Assembly: GCA_034520365.1 (NCBI GenBank)
Contig: JAXHNP010000007.1
Location: 682,001-746,000, forward strand
Direction of reading: 5' to 3'
DNA from: Desulfobacterales bacterium
GTDB lineage: Bacteria; Desulfobacterota; Desulfobacteria; Desulfobacterales; Desulfosalsimonadaceae
Length of the DNA stretch: 64,000 nucleotides
The notes below the pieces were generated by a model, which worked only from the letters and a program-made list of their open reading frames with translations, was not told the origin of the DNA and ran no database searches. Both the position numbers and the translations under genes were made by a program. Below are positions 50,569-59,001 of the stretch, piece by piece. Within the stretch, counting starts at the first letter, position 1, and each line of letters opens with the position of its first letter.

Positions 50569-51924
50569 ATGATTCAGAAAAGTAGCAAAAAGTCTGCTTT
50601 TAAAGCTGGGATGTATCTCTTGGAAACTTTAACAGCAGGCATGTATAATAATCCGATGTCTATTTATCGTGAATATATTCAGAACGCTGCTGATTCGATT
50701 GATTTTGCATTGCGGGCTACAAAATCTAAAAATAAAAAAATTTATATTGATTTAGACCCGAAAGAAAAATCAATCAAGATTTACGATGAAGGTTTCGGAA
50801 TATCGGCAGATCATGCTGAAGAAATTCTAAGCTCTATCGGTCTGAGTTCAAAAAAAGAACAAAGGTTACGCGGCTTTCGAGGAATTGGTCGTTTGGGGGG
50901 ACTTGCCTTCTGTGAACGTGCAATATTTAGAACTAAGTCCAAAGGGGAAGGCATCGAATCAATACAGGAATGGGACTGTAATGCTCTTCGAAATTTTGTG
51001 TCTGGAACTCAGAAAAAGACTTCTTCTTTGAAGCAATTGTTTGATAATTGCACATATTTTTATCACGAAAACGGTAAAAGGAAGGGAATTAGCTATTTTG
51101 AAGTTAAATTAGAAGGAGTCCAAAGTTTCAGAAATCATTTAATGGACATCAAAAAGCTTCATGATTTTATAAGTTTTACAGCTCCAGTTCCATTCAATTA
51201 TAATGAGTTGTCTTTTGCCAAAGATATCGATAAGTTTTTATCATCAAAAATAAATAATTTTAGTCATCATGAAATTATCTTGAACGGTGATCAAGTTTAT
51301 AAACCATATAGCGATATGGTGAAATTAACATCTAAGGGACACGATTATATTGTTGGAGTTGAATTTTTCGAGATTAGGGCGAAGGGTTCTGTAGTCGCAT
51401 ATGGATGGTATGGAAAGCGGAAGGATCTTTTGGGTGCAATTACAAAAGGAGACTTAACATCAGGTATCAGAGTTAGAGTTGGAGATATCCAGATTGGTGA
51501 TAATCACTTACTTGATAGCTGTTTTAGAGAGAATCGTTTTAATAGCTATATGATTGGCGAGATTCATGTTGATTCTCCAGAATTAATTCCTAATAGTCGG
51601 AGGGATAATTTTATTGACAATGAAATCAAAGAGATCTTTTATAATGAAATTGAGAGAAAATTAGGCATTCCATTATCAAAAGAAATCAGATATCAATCAG
51701 GGGTGAGAGCAAAAAATAACACTTTAGCTGATGGAAAAGTTGAGGGTTCATGCCATTCAAAAAGAGAAGATTCAAAGGTGAGCAAGAAAATGGGAAAAAC
51801 AAAGACTGATGAAGTAAACTTTGATGATAATCCCTCAAAAAAAAATACAGAGCTTTTAAAGATATTTAAGAAAAGATGCAAAGATTGTCATATTTTTCAA
51901 GATATACTTAAAGAAAATATATAA
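50569..51924 (+). CDS. GHKL (Hsp90/MORC-like) ATPase
   Basis: 451 residues. The Bergerat fold is clear: N box EYIQNAADSIDFAL (39), G1 box IYDEGFGISADHAEE (73-77), and G2 box RGFRGIGRLGGLAF (102-112). The middle domain (about 210-380) resembles Hsp90-like second domains with VRVGDIQIGDNHLL. The C-terminus is charged and ends with CKDCHIF. Such ATPases occur in several defence and DNA-maintenance systems. Coupled to the radical SAM gene upstream (20 bases apart). Confidence 0.8.
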   Translation: MIQKSSKKSAFKAGMYLLETLTAGMYNNPMSIYREYIQNAADSIDFALRATKSKNKKIYIDLDPKEKSIKIYDEGFGISADHAEEILSSIGLSSKKEQRLRGFRGIGRLGGLAFCERAIFRTKSKGEGIESIQEWDCNALRNFVSGTQKKTSSLKQLFDNCTYFYHENGKRKGISYFEVKLEGVQSFRNHLMDIKKLHDFISFTAPVPFNYNELSFAKDIDKFLSSKINNFSHHEIILNGDQVYKPYSDMVKLTSKGHDYIVGVEFFEIRAKGSVVAYGWYGKRKDLLGAITKGDLTSGIRVRVGDIQIGDNHLLDSCFRENRFNSYMIGEIHVDSPELIPNSRRDNFIDNEIKEIFYNEIERKLGIPLSKEIRYQSGVRAKNNTLADGKVEGSCHSKREDSKVSKKMGKTKTDEVNFDDNPSKKNTELLKIFKKRCKDCHIFQDILKENI

Positions 51925-51977
51925 ACCCTCCCCTTTTGTTCATATAATATTAAATAATAACAATAAATTATAAACAA

Positions 51978-54269
51978 TTAACCAGAAGGGGTAAATTGAT
52001 CCATAACTTTAGCATGGATACCGCGCACAAAATCAGCTTGCTCTTTTGTGACAGGCCATTTTTCAGTGTGATGTGTAATATTTCTTATCTCATTTAAATC
52101 TACTAACCATTTAAGTTGCTTATCTTTTCCGCCATCTGATGTGAAGGAAAAATATTTTTTAAATAAGTTCCAATTCGCGCTGGCAATTGTTTTATAATCA
52201 ATTAGGCAAATATATTGTTCTTTGTTTTTGACGCCACGCTCTTGGTCTTGCTTCTTCACGCATTCTCTTCTCACTGGTTCGGGGACACCTTCATACCACC
52301 ATTCTTCATTATCATCTTTGAAGTTATCTTTTAAAACTTTTAGGATAACATTGAATAATCTATTTTGAATCTCATCAATCTTAGCCTGAGCTTCTTTTGT
52401 GCCTTCTTCATCCATGGTTTCAAGATATTTTTCAAGGTTGGGCGGTAAAAAATCACCAAATTCTGAATGTATAAAACTCATCATTCTTAACGAATTGTTT
52501 GTCACACCCTTTAATGCTTGTCTACTCCTAAAAAGAGCCATAGTTTCTTTTGAAGCGTTTTTAAAATAATCAACTACCGGTTCAATATATGTTTTAATGT
52601 AAGGGATTATCTCTTCGGGCTTCATTAAATAAAGCTCTAAATGTTCGTTCTTCTCAAGATGCCAAAAAATTCCTTTTAAGACTTTCATTAAAGCTCTAAT
52701 CCCATTATTGGTGCATAGATACCCACCTTTTGCATCACCTAATTCCCAATGCGCAGGTATTTCATTTTTAAACAATGACAGATATTCAGATAATATCTCA
52801 ACTGATTTATTTAGTGTATGTTCAAGGTATTTAATGTCTTTATCAATAAAAGGCCCGGGAGTAATAGTTTCACCCTTAATGTCGCCAAAGAATTTATTTT
52901 CTTTTAATCCCTCATGAAAGGAAGTTATCGACAAGCATCTGTAATAGCTTTTATCATTAGATGTCGTTTTAATTCTTCCATAAATTGGAGAACTTTTGCG
53001 CTGGTCTAATGCCATCACAATTCGTGAACGTAAGGCAGCAATTCTGTCTTCAAGCTTATCTGCTTCCCAGTTTAAGTTAGCATAAAGTTCAACAAGGAGA
53101 CTTTTAGAAACCTTGACTTGTTCGCAATTAATATCAACAAAAAGCTCTGCTTCTTGAGTTGGAGATAAATTTTCATACGCTAGGACTGGTAATGTAGAAT
53201 TTTCATCAGACTTAAATCTCTTGCTATGTGTATAGCCATAAAGTCTGTGCTGCCCATCAATCACCCAAGCAGAGGCATACATATCAGGCAATTGAAGTAT
53301 TCCAAACGCTGATTCACCAATCTTTTCTTTTTTGTCAAACCTGACACCACTCTTGGATTTAATATTAATTACAATATTTGTGGGAAATTGTCCTCCATCA
53401 TCTATGTATTCCGAAATTTTCTTTAATCTCGAAGGAACAAGCATTCTCTGATAAGTTTCAAGGTCTTCCATATCTCTGCTTGCTTTGTGGCTTATATAGG
53501 CAATTTTCATTAAATCAGCTGGTTTTATTAAAAAATTGTAAAAATTCTTATCACCCATTTTACCTTTCGTTGCTGGAACAGTTATGTCTAAGCCGCTTAT
53601 TTTTTCTTTGGCAAATATATGTCCTAAAAATTGATACTTAGCTCCTTTTTTTAAATGATCCGTTAATTTTTTATAATAGTCGATTTCTTGATCTCTTAGA
53701 ACTACAATTTTTTTTTCTGCAGCTTTAGCAAGGTCTGCTTCTCCCCATTCAATATTTCTTGTAGCTATTATCCATCTTACTTTTAGTTTTGGAGTTCTGC
53801 CATAGTGGGTGGACACAGAACGCGCGGTTTGAGGATGTATGCTGCTTATCTTCTCAATAAGACTACTCATATTTTTTTTCTTTGGGGTTTCGCAACGAGT
53901 ACACTCTATAAATATTGCAGATTCCCTATCTTTTGCGAAAACATCAATTTGTCTTGGGCTTACGTCTTTCCCAACATTTACTGTAAATTGTCGTCCCTCG
54001 CTAAGTTCATCAAATTCCATTTTAGCCATTATTGACCACAATTCGTCTTCAAGCTGTTCATCCGCAGGCTTATCTTTTTTTAATCTATATGATTTCTTAT
54101 TTTTCCTTAATATAGACCAACCTTCTTCAGCCTCGATATTTGCCTTTTGTTCAAGAATTTTTTTGTTTTTTCCATTAATAGTTTTTTCAATGTAACTCTT
54201 TTTGCGCTTGATGAGTTCTTTAGCAATCTTATCTTCGTCTATTAAGAGTGGGCTTAAATAATCACTCAT
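51978..54269 (-). CDS. DGQHR-domain (DndB-like) protein with N-terminal nuclease-like region
   Basis: 763 residues. The diagnostic DGQHR motif is at 338-342 (VIDGQHRLYGY), with LFVDINCEQVKVSKSLL further on, as in DndB/DGQHR proteins that recognise modified DNA or control phosphorothioation. The first 200 residues carry SPRQIDVFAKDRESAIFIEC, which looks like the D ... E core of a PD-(D/E)xK nuclease fold, though the usual Lys is replaced (ECT). The C-terminal 300 residues are helical. Convergent with the GHKL gene (53 bases). GGAAGAGG precedes the ATG. Confidence 0.72.
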   Translation of the reverse strand: MSDYLSPLLIDEDKIAKELIKRKKSYIEKTINGKNKKILEQKANIEAEEGWSILRKNKKSYRLKKDKPADEQLEDELWSIMAKMEFDELSEGRQFTVNVGKDVSPRQIDVFAKDRESAIFIECTRCETPKKKNMSSLIEKISSIHPQTARSVSTHYGRTPKLKVRWIIATRNIEWGEADLAKAAEKKIVVLRDQEIDYYKKLTDHLKKGAKYQFLGHIFAKEKISGLDITVPATKGKMGDKNFYNFLIKPADLMKIAYISHKASRDMEDLETYQRMLVPSRLKKISEYIDDGGQFPTNIVINIKSKSGVRFDKKEKIGESAFGILQLPDMYASAWVIDGQHRLYGYTHSKRFKSDENSTLPVLAYENLSPTQEAELFVDINCEQVKVSKSLLVELYANLNWEADKLEDRIAALRSRIVMALDQRKSSPIYGRIKTTSNDKSYYRCLSITSFHEGLKENKFFGDIKGETITPGPFIDKDIKYLEHTLNKSVEILSEYLSLFKNEIPAHWELGDAKGGYLCTNNGIRALMKVLKGIFWHLEKNEHLELYLMKPEEIIPYIKTYIEPVVDYFKNASKETMALFRSRQALKGVTNNSLRMMSFIHSEFGDFLPPNLEKYLETMDEEGTKEAQAKIDEIQNRLFNVILKVLKDNFKDDNEEWWYEGVPEPVRRECVKKQDQERGVKNKEQYICLIDYKTIASANWNLFKKYFSFTSDGGKDKQLKWLVDLNEIRNITHHTEKWPVTKEQADFVRGIHAKVMDQFTPSG

Positions 54270-54871
54270 AATTTTTGCCTCTTCCAGTTTATAGAAATTA
54301 AGGTAAAAAATTATTGGTAACGTTCAAAAGTGTTGGCATGGGCAACTTTCAATGTGATCAATCTCAATGGTGAAGTTACCTTCAATGGCGTTGCCCGGGT
54401 TTAATCCGAAAATAAGCATGCAATGCCTGATTGATTTCTTGGAAATTACGGCGGTATGTGTTGAGTATCATAAGATCGGCTCCGGTTTTTGCGCAAGAAG
54501 GCACTTACCAGAAAATACAGAAATTTTTTAATAACATACGAAAAATAATGAGGCAAAAGTTTAACGGAAAAAGGAGTTATCGGGTGGGCAAGCCAGTATC
54601 CTCAACCATGATTAAATCTGCATTCTATGGGGCATTCGGGATGTTTCATAGGAAGGCGGTTGTAAAGGCATTCCTGCCGAAGAATGAATTCTGCTTCTTT
54701 GGCGTACGGTTTGGGGGAAGAGTGGTGTCCCCCGTTTAAGGCGATCGCGCCGCGGCTATTTGAAATTAGTGAATGACCTGTTATATTTTCAATATATAAT
54801 TTTTGTTTGGGCAGACATAAAAAAACATCTGATGTTGACTATTCTCCGCAGTACCGGAAAGGAAGCCGGAT
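54270..54871. other. Intergenic region with degenerate repeat end
   Basis: No gene supported: the longest frame here has no family resemblance. The end GAGTGGTGTCCCCCG (about 54719-54737) resembles the right end of the transposase remnant at 41076-41186, so part of the region may be an old insertion. Confidence 0.5.
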
Positions 54872-55393
54872 ATGATCACCCTGCTGGCAAAGCTTTTAAA
54901 AGTGTTAAACGCGGAAGCCGCCCCCGGCCAGATCAGTGCCGCGTTCTGCCTGGCCCTGTTTCTTGCCTTTATGCCGTTTTTTACCCTGCAGCACGTGCTG
55001 CTGATTTTTCTGGTACTGGTCCTGCGCGTCAATCTTACCGGTTTTATCCTGGGCTGGCTTGTATTTGCCGCAGTCGCTTTTCTCCTTGACCCGTTATTCC
55101 ACTGGCTGGGCATGGCGGTTTTATCTGCGGACGCCTTAGAGGGGTTCTGGCGCCTTCTTTATGACTCCGGATTCTGGCACCTCACCCGCTTTAACAACAC
55201 GGTGGTCATGGGCGGCTTTATTGCGGCCCTGGTGCTTTTCCTTCCCCTGTATTTTGCGTCCAACGCCCTGATTCGGCGCTACCGCGAGCACTTCATGACC
55301 TGGCTGGAAAAGACCCGGCTTGCCCAGATGGTCAAGGGAAGCCGCATCTACTCGGCATACCGCACCGTATCCGGATGGAGGAACCCCGTATGA
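54872..55393 (+). CDS. DUF2062/TIGR03546-family membrane protein
   Basis: 173 residues with about four helices: FFTLQHVLLIFLVLVLRVNL, GWLVFAAVAFLLDPLFHWLG and VMGGFIAALVLFLPLYFASN. The family is annotated TIGR03546 and is almost always followed by a TIGR03545-type gene, as here. Function unknown, probably envelope maintenance. Overlaps the next start (TGA within ATGA). Confidence 0.85.
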   Translation: MITLLAKLLKVLNAEAAPGQISAAFCLALFLAFMPFFTLQHVLLIFLVLVLRVNLTGFILGWLVFAAVAFLLDPLFHWLGMAVLSADALEGFWRLLYDSGFWHLTRFNNTVVMGGFIAALVLFLPLYFASNALIRRYREHFMTWLEKTRLAQMVKGSRIYSAYRTVSGWRNPV

Positions 55394-57126
55394 ATCGATT
55401 GATCCGATGGCCCGGACTCGCCGCTTTTGTTGTAATCGCCGCCTTATGCGCGGCTGTCTGGTATCTCGTGGTTGACTATGCGGCAGAATACATGGTGGAA
55501 CGCACCGGCACAAAGGCGGTGGGTGCGAAAGTTGAGCTTGCGTCGGCAGACCTGATACTTTTTCCTTTAGGCCTTCAATTAAACGGCCTTCAGGTCACCA
55601 ACCCGAAGCAGCCCATGCGAAATGCACTTGTGGCCGAAAGGATTCGGATGACATTCAACCCGGGTCATCTGATCAAAGGTAAAACTGTTGTGGAGGATAT
55701 GTCCGCGACAGGCCTTGCGTTTGATAAAGAACGGACAACTTCGGGCGCGCTTCCGGAGAGTGAAAAATTCTCTGAAAAAGGCGCTGAAATCCGCGAGAGG
55801 CTCCGCTCCAAGCTGGGCGAGTTTCCTTCTTTGGCGGCAAAAAACGCAAAAGAGATCCTGGAAAACGAGAAGCTGGCGACCATTGAAGAAGCAGAAGCGC
55901 TCAAGGCGGATATTGCCTCTGCAAGAGAAAATTTCAAGGCGCGGCTGGATGAGCTTCCGGATAAAGAAACCTTTCAGGAATACAAGGCGCGGATTAAAAA
56001 ACTGCGGGCGGATTCCGGGCTGTCCGGCGGCGTGATGGGCGCTATTGGTAAAGTGGACGAGGTCCGGGAAATCAGGCAAGATATTAAAAAAGACCTTGAG
56101 GCGCTTCGCAGCGCAAGGGAGGATCTCTCCCGGATCCGGGCTGAGTTTCAAGAGCGCCTGAAAGATCTTAAAAATGCGCCGGCCCGGGACGCAGAGCGAC
56201 TTACGGAAAAATATGCGCTCTCGCCCGAGGGCATCGGCAATATGTCCGCCCTTGTTTTCGGCCCCAGGTACGCGCAATGGGTGGAAACAAGCCTTATCTG
56301 GTACCAGCGGCTTTCGCCTTATCTCGCCGGGATGATGCGTGCCGGCGAAAAAGAGGAAAAACGCCGCCGGGGCGAGGGCATTGATGTGGAATTTGCCCCG
56401 CGCCGACAGATTCCTGAATACTGGATAAAAACAGCGGACCTGGCCATGGAAGTGGGCGGCGGCACTGCAACCGGGCAGTTTCAGGATTTTTCTTCCAATC
56501 AGCAGGTGCTTGGCCGGCCGCTTGTATTCGCCTTTTCAGGCTCCGGTCTGAAAGACGCCGGGACGCTGGCGGCAGAGGGACACCTGGATCGGACTAATCC
56601 AAAAAGCCCCGAAGATTTAGTAAAATTTAACTTAAAACAATACCCGCTGTCGGATTTTACGCTTCTGGACCGGCAGGACCTGGCGGTGCTTCTGGAGTCC
56701 GCCCGGGTGGGCAATGCAAATGGCAGCATACGGATCGCCGGAGAAAAGCTGGATGCTGATATTCAGGCGGTCTTTGACACCGCCGGTTTCAAGGTGAAAT
56801 CCGATCAAGCGGATAACCTCCTTATCAGTGGCCTGACTGACACGCTGCAGAACATCCGCTCCTTTGACCTGTCCGCGGAGCTCGGCGGCACCATTGGAAA
56901 ACCGGATGTGCGAATCGCATCAGACATAGACGATACCCTGAAAGCCGGTTTAAAACAAACCCTGGCAAAGCGCCAGGCTGAACTCAAAAGCGATATCAAG
57001 CGCGCTGTTGCCCGGCAGACTGACGATGCGGTGGAAAGCGCCGCATCCGGCATGGCCGGCCTGGATGCCATAAAAGAAGCGATTCAGGAACGCCTTGAAA
57101 TGGGCTCATCCGTTCTGCCGGGATAA
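55390..57126 (+). CDS. TIGR03545-family large envelope protein
   Basis: 578 residues from the ATG at 55390 (overlap with upstream stop, GGAGG eight bases before). One N-terminal helix (about 9-28), then an AsmA-like/long amphipathic domain with coiled-coil charged runs (KAKALRSAREDLSRIRAEFQ type, quoted in part as LRSAREDLSRIRAEFQ) and IKTADLAMEVGGGTATGQF. Paired with TIGR03546. AsmA-related proteins span the periplasm and may move lipids, so an envelope lipid role is plausible but inferred. Confidence 0.82.
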   Translation: MNRLIRWPGLAAFVVIAALCAAVWYLVVDYAAEYMVERTGTKAVGAKVELASADLILFPLGLQLNGLQVTNPKQPMRNALVAERIRMTFNPGHLIKGKTVVEDMSATGLAFDKERTTSGALPESEKFSEKGAEIRERLRSKLGEFPSLAAKNAKEILENEKLATIEEAEALKADIASARENFKARLDELPDKETFQEYKARIKKLRADSGLSGGVMGAIGKVDEVREIRQDIKKDLEALRSAREDLSRIRAEFQERLKDLKNAPARDAERLTEKYALSPEGIGNMSALVFGPRYAQWVETSLIWYQRLSPYLAGMMRAGEKEEKRRRGEGIDVEFAPRRQIPEYWIKTADLAMEVGGGTATGQFQDFSSNQQVLGRPLVFAFSGSGLKDAGTLAAEGHLDRTNPKSPEDLVKFNLKQYPLSDFTLLDRQDLAVLLESARVGNANGSIRIAGEKLDADIQAVFDTAGFKVKSDQADNLLISGLTDTLQNIRSFDLSAELGGTIGKPDVRIASDIDDTLKAGLKQTLAKRQAELKSDIKRAVARQTDDAVESAASGMAGLDAIKEAIQERLEMGSSVLPG

Positions 57127-57179
57127 TCATAGGGGGTTCAGTTATATTTAAAAACAGAAAATCTATCGGGGGATATGAC

Positions 57180-57374
57180 ATGAAGGTTAGAATCGATTAT
57201 GATCTTTGTATGGGAGACGGCAATTGCCACAAGGTGTGTCCCGAAGTATTTGATTACGATGATGATCAGATGATAGGCATTGTCAGGGAAGAAACAGTTC
57301 CGGCTGAACATGAAGAAAGCGTAAAGAGGGCTGCTGATGAATGCGCCCCGGGCGCGATTGTCTTAGAAAAATAG
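57180..57374 (+). CDS. Small ferredoxin (single Fe-S cluster)
   Basis: 64 residues. Cysteines C10, C16 and C20 in CMGDGNCHKVCP, plus C56 in ADECAPGAIVL, give the C-x5-C-x3-C ... C pattern of single-cluster 3Fe-4S or 4Fe-4S ferredoxins of the kind that reduce P450 or other oxygenases. An AlkB-like hydroxylase elsewhere in the window is one possible partner. Preceded by GGGGGAT. Confidence 0.75.
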   Translation: MKVRIDYDLCMGDGNCHKVCPEVFDYDDDQMIGIVREETVPAEHEESVKRAADECAPGAIVLEK

Positions 57375-57406
57375 CATTCTTGCTCCGGAGGGCGGGTTAA
57401 ACAAAT

Positions 57407-57463
57407 CGGGGGGACACCATATTAATTTTTCCTCCCATCGATAAAACTTTTATGGTGTCCCCC
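57407..57463 (+). repeat. 57-bp palindromic element, copy 2
   Basis: GGGGGGACACCATATTAATT ... CCCATCGATAAAAC ... TTTATGGTGTCCCCC. The ends GGGGGACACCATA and TATGGTGTCCCCC are inverted repeats of 12-13 bases. Sister copies are at 22649-22703 and 58242-58299. Between them lies the YafQ/DinJ-type module. Confidence 0.8.
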
Positions 57464-57491
57464 ATTGATTGTAAATAAGCAGACTGAATTC

Positions 57492-57770
57492 TTATCCTCC
57501 AAAAAGGTCCGCGTGGGAGCCGGTTCGAACAAGCCAGAGATTTTCATCGTCGGTCTTATAAATAAGCAGCCAGTCCGGCTCAATGTGTATATCCCGGCAG
57601 TTTTTCCAGTTTCCTTTGATGGGGTGATCCTTGAACTCGCGGGGTATGGGTTGATGGGTCGCCAGCAATTCAATAATGGCCCGAAGTTTTGTTGTATCCT
57701 TGCCGCGTCTGACTGCAAGCGCGGCATCTTTCTCGAATTTGCTGGAGGTGTGAATTTTTCGATTAGCCAT
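57492..57770 (-). CDS. yafQ: YafQ-family mRNA-interferase toxin
   Basis: 92 residues. FEKDAALAVRRGKD, LATHQPIPREFKDHPIKGNW and CRDIHIEPDWLLIYK carry the RelE/YafQ fold with His residues (HPIKGNW, H in DIHIEPD) known to be catalytic in YafQ. Cleaves mRNA on the ribosome. Start overlaps the antitoxin stop by one base (TGATG). Length is normal for YafQ. Confidence 0.88.
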   Translation of the reverse strand: MANRKIHTSSKFEKDAALAVRRGKDTTKLRAIIELLATHQPIPREFKDHPIKGNWKNCRDIHIEPDWLLIYKTDDENLWLVRTGSHADLFGG

Positions 57771-58027
57771 CAGATGCCAAGCTTGCGATAAAGATCAGCA
57801 GTACTGGCATGGGTCGTAAACTCGCCGCGCTCGACAGCTTGAATCGCCTCAATAGTATCAGCATTCGGCATCTCCTGACAGACGATAAACGAACGCATCA
57901 AATCGCGCACAATCTGTGCCGCAGGCCGATGCTGTGCAGCCGCTGCCGCCATGAATTGATCCCGCAGTTCCGGCTCCATCTTTATTGACATTTGAACTTC
58001 TTTATTGCTTTTAAGTGGTTTTACCAT
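57770..58027 (-). CDS. dinJ: DinJ/RelB-type antitoxin
   Basis: 85 residues. VQMSIKMEPELRDQFMAAAA, HRPAAQIVRDLMRSF and FTTHASTADLYRKLGI show a ribbon-helix-helix N-terminus and a flexible toxin-binding tail. An alternative start at the internal Met (SIKMEP) is possible. Regulated by the promoter/operator at 58058-58107. Confidence 0.85.
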   Translation of the reverse strand: MVKPLKSNKEVQMSIKMEPELRDQFMAAAAAQHRPAAQIVRDLMRSFIVCQEMPNADTIEAIQAVERGEFTTHASTADLYRKLGI

Positions 58028-58057
58028 TGTTTTTACCTCTTTTCGTATTTATAGAAA

Positions 58058-58107
58058 AATTTAATACATATCTTATATATAGTCAACAGGTATCTAAAAG
58101 ATACCTG
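58058..58107 (-). promoter_or_regulatory. Promoter and palindromic operator of the YafQ/DinJ-type module
   Basis: TTGACT (58086-58081) and TAAATT (58063-58058) are spaced by 17 bases and point at the antitoxin. Directly upstream of the -35 box, CAGGTATCT-AAA-AGATACCTG (58087-58107) is a perfect 9-bp inverted repeat, a natural operator for a ribbon-helix-helix autorepressor. Confidence 0.6.
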
Positions 58108-58128
58108 CAATTCAAGGGACACAGAAAC

Positions 58129-58200
58129 CCGGGGACATACCTATTTATTTTTTTTCGGTTTTCGTCCCGGTTTTTGGGCTTTAAAGGTCGGTTTAAAAGG
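58129..58200 (-). mobile_element. 3' tail of a REP-associated tyrosine transposase, copy 2
   Basis: On the minus strand it encodes KPFKPTFKAQKPGRKPKKNK followed by TAG. The tail is homologous to that at 41076-41186. The element begins CCGGGGACATACC. No transposase body remains. Confidence 0.65.
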
Positions 58201-58241
58201 CTTACAAGTTGATCAAGAGACCACGAAGGGCAGAGCGTAAC

Positions 58242-58299
58242 TCCGGAAACACCATGTTAATTTTCCCTCCCATCGATAAAACTTGTATGGTGTCCCCCG
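58242..58299 (+). repeat. 57-bp palindromic element, copy 3
   Basis: CCGGAAACACCATGTTAATT ... CCCATCGATAAAACTTG ... TATGGTGTCCCCCG. Same core and ends as 57407-57463. The left end has GGAAACACC, a small degeneration. Confidence 0.8.
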
Positions 58300-58546
58300 A
58301 TTTGCGATTTGAGGCTAAAAAGCATCAACCTGATTTTGAACACCCCGGTTTGAAAACATATTGAAAAAACAGTATAATACAAAACTACATCTTGGTCTTG
58401 GCACTACCATTGAAATGGGGTAGGGGTAGAGAAAAGACAGGCCCGCCTGCCCTCTACTTTACCCCGATTTTTGGAAAGATTCCTCGTCGCTGGCGCGCCT
58501 CGGAATGACAGGGGCGGAACGTTTTGGAATGATTCAGTATATATTA

Positions 58547-58570
58547 GAGTAAGATTAAGAGTAAGAGTAA
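58547..58570 (+). repeat. Hexamer array (GAGTAA/GATTAA) x4 before the ABM gene
   Basis: Units GAGTAA, GATTAA, GAGTAA, GAGTAA, then GACGGAAAATAAGATTAAGA and GACGGAAAAAAAAGGAGG. The array lies 44 bases before the ATG at 58615. Confidence 0.8.
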
Positions 58571-58614
58571 GACGGAAAATAAGATTAAGACGGAAAAAAA
58601 AGGAGGTATGAGTT

Positions 58615-58908
58615 ATGATTGCAGTGATTGCGAAGCTTCCGGTGATACCGGAGAAAAGGGAGGCGGCCCTGGCAGCGGCTAAAGAGTTGATGGCCGGGGT
58701 GGCAGATGAAGAGGGCACCATTAACTATTCCTTAAATATTGATGAACAGGATCCGGACACCTTTATTTTTATCGAACGCTACCAGGACATGGCTGCACTC
58801 ACTGCCCACAGCGCCACCCCGCATTTTAAGGCATTTATGGAGAGGGCTGCGGAGTTTGCCGCCGAGGCGCCGGAGATAAGGGTGTTGACCGAGCTGGAGT
58901 CGATTTAG
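58615..58908 (+). CDS. ABM-domain (antibiotic biosynthesis monooxygenase-like) protein
   Basis: 97 residues. AVIAKLPVIPEKREAALAAA, DEQDPDTFIFIERYQDMAAL and ATPHFKAFM follow the ferredoxin-fold ABM pattern (ligand pocket H, F and Y residues). Relatives are quinol- or heme-modifying monooxygenases or stress proteins. GGAGG is four to nine bases upstream. A hexamer array precedes it. Confidence 0.85.
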   Translation: MIAVIAKLPVIPEKREAALAAAKELMAGVADEEGTINYSLNIDEQDPDTFIFIERYQDMAALTAHSATPHFKAFMERAAEFAAEAPEIRVLTELESI

Positions 58909-59001
58909 CGGTTTTTTTCTTAAATTGCCAAGCGCTTAATATTTGGTTATGATTTGTCCAGGGTGTGATTTTAAATACTTGGATAAGAGGAGCATGGGAA
59001 A

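Noticed and set aside
54431-54739. Plus-strand frame of about 100 codons
   Set aside because: No family resemblance, no ribosome site, and it ends in a repeat end (GTGGTGTCCCCCG). Read as intergenic.
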